64,000 nt of DNA from Clarkia xantiana subsp. parviflora (GCA_036873135.1 JAPTYO010000005.1:13928166-13992165), one strand, 5' to 3'. Positions 41,998 to 53,177 are shown, counted from the stretch's first letter. Translations and numbers: made by a program. Notes: generated from the sequence alone by a model not told the origin.

Positions 41998-44900
41998 ATG
42001 ACGAACAGTAGGGTGTCCAGGCCCCAACACCCACCCGGGGGCAATGGGCGGAGAAGAGAACCCATACCCCCAGGGAGGCGGCCTAACCCTGGGAAGCAGC
42101 CAATGCATCCAGAGCCCCAAGAAATACCAGAACCCCCTCAACAACAGAACAACCAAGAGGGAGGACCTTCACGCCCAGCTGGGGCTGAGTCTTCCACAGC
42201 CTCCACCCCTCGGGCAAGAAGGCCACAGAGAGAAAGAGAACAACAGGGAGTGCCTTCCCACAACACGGCACCCCCTGAGGGATACTATTATGAAGAACAA
42301 CCCCAAAGGTACCCGCATGGGATGCCGGCACAGAGAGATGGCAACCGCGCCCACACAACGTATGCAAGGCCGGCATACACCCAAGGGACTTACACTGAAG
42401 CTCATGAGGAGGAGCAGATCCCAACAGAAGAGCATTACTCGCACCCTCGAGCAGGGCAGCGAGAGGAACAGAGAAGATATTACCAAGAGCCACCCCCAGA
42501 GGGAAGGCAACAATTCGTGCCTCCTAGGCAACAGCAGAGCAACAGGGCTTACACCCCGCTGGGAGAGGAAAGACAAGCAAGACCTCCAAGGAGGCAGGAC
42601 TTCTATGAAGCACCCCAGCAGGCGTATCAAGGGTACACCTATAGTCCATACCAGCAGGGACAAGGGAACCCAGTAAGCCCAGTCTACAACTACAGTGGGT
42701 ATCAGAGGGGTTATACTCCGGCACAGGTGATGATCACCCCGGAGGAGATAGAAGCCATGATAACCCGGAAATTGAATGAGTCAAAGAAACCCAGCCTGCA
42801 TTGTCTAAATGACAAGACGAACCACCCTTTCACAAGGGAACTGGAGATGAATAGGGTGCCAGACTCCCTGCACACAGTGCAAATTGCAAAGTACAATGGG
42901 AAGGGAGACCCCCTAGAGCATATCCAACAGCATGAGGCCTCCCTATTCGGGAGGACAACTGATGAAAGATACAAGGCACTCCTTTTCCCAAACACCCTAT
43001 CAGGGGTGGCCTCACATTGGTTCTTCAGCCTGCCCTCTGAGAGCATCCACTCATGGGAGCAGCTAAAAGCTAAGTTTCTGCAGAGATACCTAGGGGAGAG
43101 GAAACTCCTCAAGGGAACAGGCTCCATTGATGACGTAAAACAAGAATACGATGAATCCCTGGCCAGCTACTATACTAGGTTCAACCAGAATATTGCAGAC
43201 ATCCAGGGAGACATCACTGAAGGGGAGATAATCCGAGCCTTTATCAGAAACTTAGGTCGCTTTGGGTCAACATTGGCTGAAAAGATGGCCAAAAAGCCAG
43301 CAAGCACCTTGGAGGAGCTTGCAGGGAGAGTTAAAACGCATATTGACCTTGAGAGGCACAGGGCAAGCAAGAAGGCCAAAATTCAGGCAGCTAAGGAGGA
43401 TACTCAAAGGCCAAACAAAAGCAAGCCACCCCAGGCACCGCAGCATGCAAGGCAGCAGGAGTGGCGTCCGCCACAGCAAAGAAACCAAATGGGTGAACCC
43501 TTAAAGGCTAGAGAAATCAACGTCATTAAGTTCATCCCACTAAACGCCACTCCAGCCACCGTACTTAGAGAGATGCGGAACCAAAAGCTATGGTCACCCC
43601 CTGCAAGGTGGAGAGCCCCAATGGTGGGAAATCACAAGGATAGATGGTGTGACAACCACGAGGCTTATGGTCACGACACAAATGAATGCTTTAGCTTAAA
43701 GCTAAGCATAAACAACATCGTCCAGAGGGGAGAACTGAAGCAGTTCGTAGACCATGGGGGCAACAGTATGCAACTGGGGCCACCACAGAAAGACAAGGGC
43801 AAGGGAAAGGTAGACTATAACCCTCCACCCAACAAAAGAGGAGTCATTAATATGATACATGGAGGAGCAGCATCAGGTGGCCCAACTGCTAATGCAAGAG
43901 AGGTCTATGCATCCAAGCTAAGCTCAGTGCCAAGGTGGAGAAAAAGGCCAAGAGAAGGAGACGAAGTGAAGATAGAGTTCTCGGAGAAGGACAAAAGCCA
44001 CATCGTCTTTCCACATGACGATGCTCTAGTTATTACTTTAGATATTGATAATTTTGATGTAAAGAGAATTTTGGTGGATGGGGGCAGCTCAGCTGACCTC
44101 CTAAGCTTGAGAGTGTTAGAAGAGATAGGGAAAACCAAAGCAGACATCAAACCGGTCAACTTCCCTCTAGTTGGCTTCTCAGGGGCAACAAGTTACCCCC
44201 TGGGAATGATAACCCTACCAGTAACCATGGGCCATGGATGGACCCAGCTGAAGGTAAATGTCAATTTCTTGGTGGTTGAAAGCCTGGGAGCTTACAATGG
44301 GATCCTAGGAAGGACAACCATAAACCCACATGAAATAGTGCCATCCACTGTTCACCAAAAGCTGAAGTACATCACGGAGAACGGAGTTGGAGAGGTCCTG
44401 GGTGATCAACGCACTGCAAGGCAGTGCTACGTCAACTCAATGAGACGTGGATCACACGGGACAGACACAGTGGCTGTGGTCATGGTAGGAGCCAACCAGG
44501 ATAGAAGAAGGAGGGGAGGGAGACAAAGGCAAGGAAGGAGAAGGAGTGGAGTGACACTCCGTCTGAGCAGGCAGTTTTTTCAAACAGTGCCTACAAGGAG
44601 ACACAGGAGCAAGGCTGTGAAGGTGACATCCATACCTTGGCAGCCAGACACCACAATAGGGAACAGAACAAGGGACTCCATCCTAAGAGGCTTTCGCTAC
44701 ATAGATGATATCAAGCAAATGCCGCAGGAGTCTATATCAAGCTATTTCCAGAGATTCTTTGATTATGGTGCCAACATGGGCATCACAAGGGGAGAAGCAG
44801 TCAGAGCATTCATTAGGAACATGCATCCAAACTCATTCAGGGCCTACGGAGGGCTCTATGAGATGGTCATGACGAGCACAATGAGAGAGCTCAAGGCAAG

Positions 44901-45246
44901 GCTGGATAGGGCATTTGAACAGGAAGTGGAACAGTTGGATGAGGCTCCAAAGAGAGGAAAAGAAATGGACACATTGGGAGGAGGTGTCAATTTCACATTC
45001 ACACCCCTCACACTCAGCATAGAAGAAATATTCCACAAGCGCCTCAAGCAAGAGCTGCCAGCATGCAGGGAGGAGGGCAAGGCCTTCCTAGGAAGAGATG
45101 CACATGGTTGGTGTGAGTACCATGGGACCTGGGGGCATCAAACCAACAACTGCATGGTGTTGAAGGTGGAAGTGGAAGAAATGATCTACAATGGAAGCTT
45201 CAAGGAGTACGTGGCAACAGACACAGTGACCACCACATATCCTTAG
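41998..45246 (+). CDS. gag: Gag-protease-Gag' polyprotein (1082 aa), intact
   Basis: Starts at the first ATG after the PBS. Residues 1-245 are Pro/Gln/Arg-rich and disordered. About 245-480 is the Gag core (HWFFSLPSESIHSWEQLKAK, then SYYTRF, RAFIRNL). A CHHC zinc knuckle follows: W550, C551, H554, H559, C564. An aspartic protease (about 680-830) has its active site at D694-G-G-S in LVDGGSSADLL, and AYNGILGRTTIN. Unusually, residues about 890-1082 are a second Gag module: SISSYFQRF, GEAVRAFIRNM, then another CHHC knuckle (C1039, H1042, H1047, C1052) with the same spacing. RT should follow the protease in Gypsy; here it is absent. The broken G1 copy has the same order, so the fusion predates both. 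No internal stop, consistent with the young LTRs. Confidence 0.92.
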   Translation: MTNSRVSRPQHPPGGNGRRREPIPPGRRPNPGKQPMHPEPQEIPEPPQQQNNQEGGPSRPAGAESSTASTPRARRPQREREQQGVPSHNTAPPEGYYYEEQPQRYPHGMPAQRDGNRAHTTYARPAYTQGTYTEAHEEEQIPTEEHYSHPRAGQREEQRRYYQEPPPEGRQQFVPPRQQQSNRAYTPLGEERQARPPRRQDFYEAPQQAYQGYTYSPYQQGQGNPVSPVYNYSGYQRGYTPAQVMITPEEIEAMITRKLNESKKPSLHCLNDKTNHPFTRELEMNRVPDSLHTVQIAKYNGKGDPLEHIQQHEASLFGRTTDERYKALLFPNTLSGVASHWFFSLPSESIHSWEQLKAKFLQRYLGERKLLKGTGSIDDVKQEYDESLASYYTRFNQNIADIQGDITEGEIIRAFIRNLGRFGSTLAEKMAKKPASTLEELAGRVKTHIDLERHRASKKAKIQAAKEDTQRPNKSKPPQAPQHARQQEWRPPQQRNQMGEPLKAREINVIKFIPLNATPATVLREMRNQKLWSPPARWRAPMVGNHKDRWCDNHEAYGHDTNECFSLKLSINNIVQRGELKQFVDHGGNSMQLGPPQKDKGKGKVDYNPPPNKRGVINMIHGGAASGGPTANAREVYASKLSSVPRWRKRPREGDEVKIEFSEKDKSHIVFPHDDALVITLDIDNFDVKRILVDGGSSADLLSLRVLEEIGKTKADIKPVNFPLVGFSGATSYPLGMITLPVTMGHGWTQLKVNVNFLVVESLGAYNGILGRTTINPHEIVPSTVHQKLKYITENGVGEVLGDQRTARQCYVNSMRRGSHGTDTVAVVMVGANQDRRRRGGRQRQGRRRSGVTLRLSRQFFQTVPTRRHRSKAVKVTSIPWQPDTTIGNRTRDSILRGFRYIDDIKQMPQESISSYFQRFFDYGANMGITRGEAVRAFIRNMHPNSFRAYGGLYEMVMTSTMRELKARLDRAFEQEVEQLDEAPKRGKEMDTLGGGVNFTFTPLTLSIEEIFHKRLKQELPACREEGKAFLGRDAHGWCEYHGTWGHQTNNCMVLKVEVEEMIYNGSFKEYVATDTVTTTYP

Positions 45247-45504
45247 TTTCATATTTAGCATTTCGCATGTTTTAGCTTTACAAGCTTTTCAAAAAACAAC
45301 TCTTGAGAAGGAGAACTCACGAAGTTACTCCAACTCTACAACTATCTTTGATTTTCTACAAAGGATGTCTTGGTGCACCAAGGCATCCCGAGTGTACAAA
45401 AACATGAATGCTCCTAAGAGAGTAGTAGTTATTCAAAAGTATTTCCCAGTGAATGTGATGTTATAATCACCAAGTTATCCTTACACAGATATGACTTCAA
45501 GTCA
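45247..45504 (+). other. G2 spacer after gag ORF
   Basis: No gene; same as 19441-19707 in G1. Leads into the tandem array. Confidence 0.5.
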
Positions 45505-46240
45505 ACGACATTCGACGCCCCCAAGAGCGTATCTTGAGAGTAGTTTTCATACTACGACATTCGACGCCCCCAAGAGCGTATCTTGAGAGTAGTGTTCATA
45601 CTACGACCTTCGACGCCCCCAAGAGCGTATCTTGAGAGTAGTTATTATACTACGACCTTCGACGCACCAAGAGCGTATCTTGAGAGTGGTTTCCAAAATC
45701 TACGAACTTCGACGCCCCCAAGAGCGTATCTTGAGAGTAGTGTTCATACTACAACCTTCGACGCCCCCAAGAGCGTATCTTGAGAGTAGTTATTACACTA
45801 CGACTTCGACGCACCAAGAGCGTATCTTGAGAGTGGTTTCCAAAAACTACGAATTCGACGCCCCCAGGAGCGTATCTTGAGGTAGATTTGCAACCTACCA
45901 GATTCGACGCCCCCAAGAGCGTATCTTGAGGTAGAAAAAACACTACCAGTTCGACGCCCCCAAGAGCGTATCTTGAGGTAGATTTCAAACTACCAGTTCG
46001 ACGCCCACCAGGAGCGTATCTTTGGTCTAACCCGAGCCCTCCGGGAGCCTATCCTGTGAAACGTTAAGTGCCGTCCGAGAGCCTGTCTCGTGAACAGATT
46101 TTGACGCCCGTCAAGAAGGTATCGGTGGACTAACCTGTGCCCTCCGGGAGCCTATCCTGTGAAACGTTAAGTGCCGTCCGAGAGCCTGTCTCGTGAACAG
46201 ATTTCGACGCCCACCAAGAGCGTATCTTTGGTCTAACAGT
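45505..46240 (+). repeat. G2 tandem array: ~49-bp hairpin units plus two ~120-bp units
   Basis: About ten units share GACGCCCCCAAGAGCGTATC, each followed by TTGAG and a small hairpin (GTAGT...ACTAC early in the array, GGTAG...CTACC late). Two longer units with CCTCCGGGAGCCTATCCTG close the array (46018-46240). Open frames across it (for example 45583-45783) are repeat-derived. Confidence 0.88.
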
Positions 46241-46690
46241 ACAACGTATACCGTGTAAGGGGTATCAGAAGAGATCATAACACCATGCTTAGAACGATAC
46301 CATGATTAGAAGGATACCATGCTCAGAAGGATACCATGAGAAAGAAATTTCTAAGTAAAGTAATGTGAAGAACAAGTAATGTTTTTTCTTTATGAAATGA
46401 CAGGTATGACATGAAGGAAACCACGAAAGAAGGATAAGTAAAGGAAATATACCAAGGGAAGGGTCCATACCCAAAGAGCCATACACAAGGCATAGGGAGG
46501 CATCATGAGAAGAGATATATACAAAAGCATGAGAAGCACTAATATAAAGGCAAATGAACCACGTAGTCAACAACACAATGCGGCAAAGGAAAGTAACAAC
46601 AAATACCATCACAATCTCAAAAGACACTCAACCCATAGAAGGGGAGAAGGAGTGTAGTTATATATACAAGGATAGCATGAGATAAACACG
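46241..46690 (-). other. 3' flank of the G2 antisense gene
   Basis: No credible gene; presumably 3' untranslated sequence of the antisense gene. The stretch near 46240-46280 aligns across the N1 insertion point of G1 and shows the uninterrupted sequence. Confidence 0.45.
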
Positions 46691-48990
46691 TCAATCAGAA
46701 CCTTCAGGGGAGTCACCCTCACCCCCTGAAGCTGAACCGCCAGCGGAAATGGATGAAGAGGAGGAGTCTGAGGTACCAATCTCCACAGGTGTAGCATCCA
46801 CCTGGGCAGGGGCAGGCTCGTCTGCAACGGCAGCCTGACCCATCAGAACAGTCGCATAGCCAGTGGCGTATGGCCCAAAGTCACCAAGGTCACCAAACGG
46901 GAACTGAGGATCAATCCGGTAAATGTGATCAACCAGATACTCGCCGAACTGGTTCATCTCCTGAGTGAGACGCGCGCTATAATCGGCGGTGAAGGCAGAG
47001 GACGCCTTGTAGTCAGACACCGCGACAGCCCTCTCCTCCGCCCGACACTTAGCCTCCAACTTCTGCAGATCCTCAGAATGGAGCGACGCGGCAACCTCAG
47101 CTTCCCGGCGCAAACTGCCCACAGTAGTCTCAAGCAAGGACACCTGGTCCCGGAGCTCCTGCATCCTCAAATCAGATATACGCGCCTTCTCAGCAGCAGT
47201 GGCGACCTCCGCCTTGAGAGAGACCTGGCTGTCCTCAAGGGTCTTCCTCTCGTCAGATAACTCGAGCACGAGCGAGGGCATGTTCACCATGTCAGACATA
47301 CCCTAACAATTCAAACAAGGGATGAGTAACCAAAAGATAGCCATTACGAAAGTAATAAGAGGAAAGCAAGGAACAACTCACAGGTGCATAACGAGAGAGT
47401 ACCCCCTGAACAAAGCGCCGAGTCTCCCCAGGAGACTTGGGCGGAGCTACACGATCGCCAGGGGGGATGGCGCCGCGGAGTACGCGGACGCCAACCTCAG
47501 GAGTCCGCAAAGAGGAGGTGCTATCGAGGTGGAACTCCTTCAGACCAGCGAAGGGAGTCCACTCAGACCCAATAACATCTTCATCAGTGAGCCGTGCGAA
47601 ATCCTTCCGACTTAAAGTCGGAGGCCCACCTACACAAGCAAAGCAAGTCAAAGGATAATATAAACATAGAAGGATCAGCAACAAGGTAGAGATCATACCT
47701 GAGGACCGTGCCCTCGGCTGGGGGGCAGGAGAACCACCACCAGCAGGTCGCTTCCCTTTGTCAGCCAGGGAAGGCACCTCTTCGACCACCATCTCCTTAT
47801 CACGAGATAGGGTCGGAGGACGAGCAGTAGGCGAAGCAGGATCCACAGCCTTCTTTCTCTTAGCAGCCGAGGCCCCGGCCTCAGAATCAGATCTCCGCGG
47901 CTTGGGCTTGGAAGGTCCAGAATCTCTGCCAACGGAGACGACCCTCTCAGTCACCAAGGGGGAGCGCCCTAGCAAGGTAAGAAAAACAAGATAAGGAAAA
48001 CATAGGTTATACCATAAAGAAGCAAATAGGAGAAAGCATACCAGAGGCCCCAGCCTTCTTCCCAGGCAGGGGGGATTTCTTCAAAGCAGAACTAGAATGA
48101 GCCTTCCTCTTGCTCAGATCAACAGGGGCTCCCTGCACGTTATAGGTTTTTCCATGAAACCAACCTACAAAGGAAGAGCAGAAGGTAAATAAAGATGGAA
48201 AGACCAAGTGACATACCGAACCCCCGGAGTCAGGAGTCAGACTGATCCCGGCCTCGTAAAGATCCGTCTCAGTCACTAAAGACACGGGGCAGTAAGACCG
48301 GGTTCTGTTGCTCTCGTGAATGATCTTCATAGTCTTCAAATCAACTGAAGAGAACTCTCCAAAAGCAGGCCAACCGTCGGACCGATCTTCATTCAAGACC
48401 GACCAAGTGACGTATCGGTCCGTAATGAAGAAGTAATGCTTAGCCCAGTGACTGGCCGAATTGTCACTCTGGGTCACGAAACGGAGGGAGGTATCCCACT
48501 CGACCCCACTCAACCCGAAATCGGCGAATCGGGGGTCTTTGAAGGTCGGATGGCGAGTTACGAAACTCGCAAACCCCACTCTCGTCCGGTACTGGAACCG
48601 ATAGAAGCATCGGAACAGAACGAGAGAGTACTTCCAGGAGTACCAATGGCACAATACCCGGAAGCCCACCCAGACACGGAGGGCACTGGGGGCAAGGTTC
48701 ACAGGAGAAATCCTGAAGAACCTGCTCAACTCTATAAGCTCGTCACAGTAAGGCAACCTCAGCCCGAATCGGATCTGGGAAGGGTACACGGCGACCTTCC
48801 CTATAGGAGGCTCCGTTACCGTCTCGCGAGTATTCCCCAAGGAGGGGAGAAAAGGATACAGAGGCTCATCTAGGGGACAGATATCTCCTAGGGTGACATG
48901 TTCGTTGTAATCGGACCTAGTGAGATGGTTCTCTGACAGGATAGCGAGACCTAAGGCAAAGGTAGCAGGAAACCCCAAAGCACGAATCAA
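46691..48990 (-). CDS. Antisense Transposase_28-like / coiled-coil protein of G2, spliced (about 664 aa)
   Basis: Minus-strand gene, opposite to G2. Exons read from GT/AG signals: 48990-48217, 48132-48042, 47968-47699, 47629-47382, 47302-46691. Their lengths sum to 1995 nt (665 codons with stop) and all phases agree. Exon 1 holds the Transposase_28 (putative gypsy type transposon) domain: PSQIRFGLRLPY, SALRVWVGFRVLC, then ASHWAKHYFFITDRYVTW. Exon 3 is a basic, KRKK-containing linker, possibly nuclear localising. Exon 5 is a long heptad-like coiled coil, then an acidic Ser-rich tail. G1 has the same gene in the same place, so it is a fixed part of the family. The N terminus is uncertain: an upstream exon at 49156-49083 (MAGTILLVV...) resembles the G1 leader exon but does not join in frame by a splice I can see. 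Function unknown. Confidence 0.75.
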
Positions 48991-49082
48991 ATCTCGACTA
49001 ACACCCCAATGAAGGTCACAATACTAAGCTAGCAATAGGAAAGGAAGTAACGCGACCGAAAAGGAAGGGAAAAGGAACTCAC

Positions 49083-50169
49083 TCATCCTTCGGAGAATAC
49101 GACGTCTCTGAAGAGTCTGCGTACGCGGACACCACCAGGAGTATAGTACCTGCCATGACACGACAAATATCAAGACAAGGAAAATTTCCGAAGAACCGGA
49201 AATACTCCGACACCCGACCAACGACAACGATCAAAAATCCAAAGACACCCAGCAAAAACAGTCAATATGAGCCAAGCACACCACAACAACCAAGTCAAAT
49301 AATTTTATCCGAGCCTAAGGTCGGGTCTTGGAAAAAATTACCGTTATACCCTCCAACAAGGATTAGTACATCAACGGCGGTACGACATCAAATTCAAGAC
49401 CGGGATAGCCCAATCGGACAGAAAACCATATCCGGACGACCGGCAAACATTTTTCCCCAAAATCCACAACTACCAACGGCTATCTACGGCGATCCCACAT
49501 TCATTTAAATTTCGGCAATCAAGCATCGGCAATCAAGCATCGGCAATCAAATATCAACGATCCAAAAATCAACGTTTTACACGGTAACGGAAAGGAAAAT
49601 AGTGGACCTTCGGAAAACCCGACCCGATGTGATAAACGGGTCCGGATTTTAAATTGTGAAGCTGGCCGGAATCACCTCCCTCGCCGGAGCTGTGATTTTT
49701 TCGCCGCCGGAGCTTCAATCTTTCCGCCGCCGGAGTCAAGCCACGTCCGTCCTCGCCCGTCCCGCTGCCGTGGCCGTCCGTCGAAGTGGTGGACCCCCCC
49801 GTCGTCGTGAATGGCGGCCCCTGTCGCCTTCGACACACCCCACACCACCGTCAGCCGCCGTCGCCGGAGCAGGACCCAGTCGCCTCGCCTTCGTCGCGTC
49901 CCGGTGATAGCTGGTCGGAACTGCCGTGCCTAGCCAATCGCCAATCCTACGCCGTCGTCACTCCGATCTGCTGGCTCGTCCTACTCCCGCGTCGCCGTCA
50001 GCCACCTCCGCCTGAGGGTGCGTCGCCACCTCCGGCTGGTTTTCCTCCCGTCGACGGTCCCGATCAAACTGCTGGCCGGAATTTCAGGTTCCCACCGGAA
50101 TTCTGGCCGGCCCTAACCTTGGGGGTGCTCTCAAAACTTTTCTTGCTCTCCAAGGGTTAGTGAAGAGGG
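49083..50169 (-). promoter_or_regulatory. Leader, introns and promoter region of the G2 antisense gene
   Basis: Matches the G1 region 6000-6910. A 5' splice site AAG/GTTAGG (50118/50117) and a possible coding exon 49156-49083 ending GATGA/GTGAGT are seen on the minus strand. The block 49640-50110 is CCG-rich and gives open frames on both strands that look like composition effects. GGCAATCAAGCATC repeats at about 49515-49545. Confidence 0.45.
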
Positions 50170-50771
50170 AAGATGGGGGCTATGGTGATTCTTTGAGGTA
50201 TTTTTCTAACTCCTTTCTATGTTAAAAGGATGATAGGGTTTTTTAGAGGGGTTTAATCACCACCATCCATCTAGCTTTAAATAAAATCTAAAGGTCAAGG
50301 AAAAATCATCATTTTTTATCCCTTTCACCTATAGCTAAGTATATCTCTACACTTAGAAAACTATCAAGTTAGTTTTATTTTTGGAGCATTCCATACTTAG
50401 GAAAATTTTTGGCCAAAATTAATTTTTCCTCACTTAGATAAAATCCCGGCACGAATTTGAAGCATAAGTCATTTAGTTGCATTCGTATCACACCCCTGTG
50501 CAAGTGTGTATTTTTTGAGTATGCATCTATAGTAAGGATAAGTTTATTACTCCTATCTCAGACGGACGCATGCCTAGGCACACGTCCGTGCTAGTCTGAC
50601 GTTTACAATTCCTCTATCTCATTAGACAGGGGGCAGAGTCAGAGGCACGCATCCATGGGTAAGCAAACATTCAGACAAAGAAGGTAAAACCCCGGTTTCA
50701 AATTGCGCGTGTTATACCATCCTAAAATAGAGTCAATCAAGGGTTAGGCCATTGGTTGACTCGGGGGCATG
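50170..50771 (+). other. G2 3' untranslated region and polypurine tract
   Basis: No gene seen. ACTCGGGGGCATG (50759-50771) abuts the 3' LTR and is the polypurine tract. Confidence 0.6.
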
Positions 50772-51602
50772 TGATGGATATACGCCCAATTTGAACCCGT
50801 TGACTTCCAAACCGTTGTATTTTTATCGTCCCATCACCGATTATAAATCGAAACTTCAACCCGGACACTTCGCGAGAACATCGACGGCTCGGACGGGGCC
50901 GAAGCGCCCGTCCGGCAGGGACGAACTCACCTAGGTGAGGTTGGGTGGCCACACCCGACCTCCCCTAGGGGAGATCGGGTGGACCAACCCGATCTCTCCT
51001 AGGAGAGATCGGGTCGGCCAACCCGATCCCTCCTAGGAGGGATGGGGTTGGCCAACCCCACCCTCCCTAGGAGGGGTTGGGTGCCCTCACCCAACCCCTA
51101 CCCTTGGAGGTCGGATTTCTCCCCCCCCCAAGGGCCCTGACACCACCTTCGGACTCCCATGCTCGGTCCACTCCGCCTACCTCCTCCGAATCCTAAGGTC
51201 TTAATCACACGCTTAGAGGGTAATTAACTGTGTTTAAAGGTTAACGATGTCATTAAGCCACCTTAATGACACCGTTGCCTATAAATACCCCACCTTCACA
51301 ACTCATTTGATCATCTTGGCCATTTGGACATTTTAGCTCTGACATCTCTCTAGCTTTATCTCTCTAGAAGAATACTGACTTAGGCATCGGAGAGGGTTCA
51401 CCAGGCACCACCCCCCCCCCCCCTCCGTGTCTGGTATTGCCCCTTCTGCAGGGTAGAAGGAGAGAAGAAGCAAAGGAAGGAAGAAAGGAAAGGAGAAGAT
51501 AGGCTAAGACAGAGCAACTCAGAAACACCGGATCGCACACATCCCCCGTAAGGAGTAAGATCAAAGCCGACCCCCCATTGACCTAGATCTCATAACTTAA
51601 CA
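50772..51602 (+). repeat. G2 3' LTR (831 bp)
   Basis: Near-identical to 41119-41946; I noticed about two substitutions and changes in the poly-C run. The target duplicate ATCGT follows. Confidence 0.93.
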
Positions 51603-52638
51603 ATCGTCAACGTCCTCCTCTTCATCTCCATCTTCTGACACATTCTCTCCGCCATCGGGCAGTTCATCCGCTCCGTCATGTATCATCTTTTTCATCGCCT
51701 TGACCTCTCTCTCCACTGACCCCAAACGTTTGGAAATTTCCTAAAGTGTGTCCAACACACCCGCCATGGTAGAACCTGAAATGGGTTTCTTCGGCTTTTT
51801 TTTTCGCCTTCGACCACACAAGTTTACTGGTGTCTGGATCCACTTCTACTCCCATGAGCCGCAGACCCTTCCCAACGTACGGAGCAATGTGTACCGCATG
51901 TACGTCTTTCGAAATAGGAACTTGGAAGTGTTTGAAAACATGTGTCAACACCGATCTGTTTGGACAGTACACACGTTTCTCTGTGATTCACTTCCTCATC
52001 GCCGTCAATAGTTTGTGCGGTATGTTCAATTGTTCCCCTTTAATGAGATGTTTAAGGGACGGGAGGTCAAGTTGATGGACCCTGGCGTAGAAACCCGAAC
52101 GGGGCAAAAGCATGCACGTTATTATATGGTGAAGAACATGGTTCTCCGTCGATAAGTTGGCAATATGGTTCAGCCTTCTGTTACCCCGTAATCCGTCATA
52201 CAAGATGTCAGCAGCCCTGTCCATGTCTTGTTTTCCTAGAGCATATATATCGACTCCCGTTGCCGGGATGCGGAGAATGCTGCCAAGTATTTGAGCATTA
52301 AGCGCTACGGGTACATTAGATACTCGGGTGCGGATGTTCTCCCCATCAGCAGACAACTCCATATGCCCATAAAATTCACGGACGTAACTTGGATATACTG
52401 GCTCGCTTAGATAGAAAAATTACCATACGGGAGGCTGCTTCATTTGCGGTGCCCAACCGATCACCTTATCAGTGAACAGAGATTCAAGCATAACCCGGCA
52501 GTGGGAGATGTCTCTCTTCCTAACCAACTCCATCTGTGCAAACACATCACCAGTCAGCGGGAAGTCTTGCATTCGGTTGCCAGTTGCTTGCGCTAGTTCC
52601 CCATCCACTTCCTGCTGGGGAACGCGACTGCCCACGTT
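51603..52638 (-). pseudogene. Transposase_32-like plant transposon protein, broken and interrupted by G2
   Basis: Minus-strand frames 52635-52420, 52362-51988 and 51972-51676 resemble the putative plant transposon protein domain (Transposase_32). Marks include ALNAQILGSILRIP, then NHVLHHIITCMLLPRSGF and a late INIPHKL-like stretch. The C-terminal part has a coiled coil (EISKRLGSVEREVKAMKKM) and an acidic tail ending near 51603. The frame is lost between pieces, and a TAG (about 51742-51744) interrupts the coil where Gln would fit. G2 then cut off the last two codons (continuing at 41118). Function of the family is not known; it is common in plant repeat sequence. Confidence 0.6.
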
Positions 52639-52699
52639 TCCTATTGGCTGGCCAATGTCACCACCTGATGACTGTTCAGCCGACGCTTTTTAGGACGCC

Positions 52700-53140
52700 G
52701 ACCCTTTTCCGAATTGATTGTCGATAATTAAATAATATGATATCAACAATATCACTCATATTAGTCAGCAACTCGAAAGAGGTTAGGCGTTGAAGATAAG
52801 TATTTTTCTGAATCGATTATCGACAATTAAATAATCTGATATTAACAATATCACTCATATTAGTCGGCAATTCGATAGAAGGTAGGCAACAAAGAAAAAT
52901 TCCTTTTCTCGTCCATCGTTAAGTATGAACCTAATATCTACTGTATCACGGGTTTATTGGAGATTCGAAAAAGAAGAAGGCACTCCCTTTAAGCTCTCGA
53001 TAAATCGACTATCCTTAAAATAAATTCGATATCAAGACATATCACTTGAATTCAAAGGAAGTTCGATAAATCTTAATGATAAAAAAGAAAGTGCAATCAA
53101 TAAGTCGCCATGAAATTTCCTTTTCATAGATAAACACGGT
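52700..53140. repeat. Short AT-rich tandem repeats
   Basis: Two units of about 95 bp (52712-52803, 52808-52898) share AATATCACTCATATTAGTC, GCAA and TCGA motifs, and a third, weaker unit lies near 52996-53080. They lie just past the stop end of the antisense gene at 53178, the same place as the tandem arrays in G1 and G2. No gene. Confidence 0.6.
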
Positions 53141-53177
53141 TTACATTATGGTAAAGAAAAAAGAGGAGATTAATGAT

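Larger units (their letters stand above)
41119..51602 (+). mobile_element. Gypsy element G2 (Tat-like, pol-less), young, 10.5 kb
   Basis: LTRs at 41119-41946 and 50772-51602 differ by only a few bases and a poly-C length change by eye. Flanks carry ATCGT at 41114-41118 and 51603-51607. Plus-strand order: LTR, PBS, 1082-aa Gag-protease-Gag' ORF, tandem array, a spliced gene on the minus strand, polypurine tract, LTR. No RT, RNase H or integrase. Extra antisense ORFs and internal tandem repeats are known in Tat-clade plant elements (for example Retand of Silene). Here the autonomous enzymes are missing, so mobility would need a helper. Confidence 0.93.

Noticed and set aside
42044..42676. 210-aa plus-strand frame and minus-strand frames in the G2 gag N terminus
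   Set aside because: Frame shadows of the intact 1082-aa ORF.
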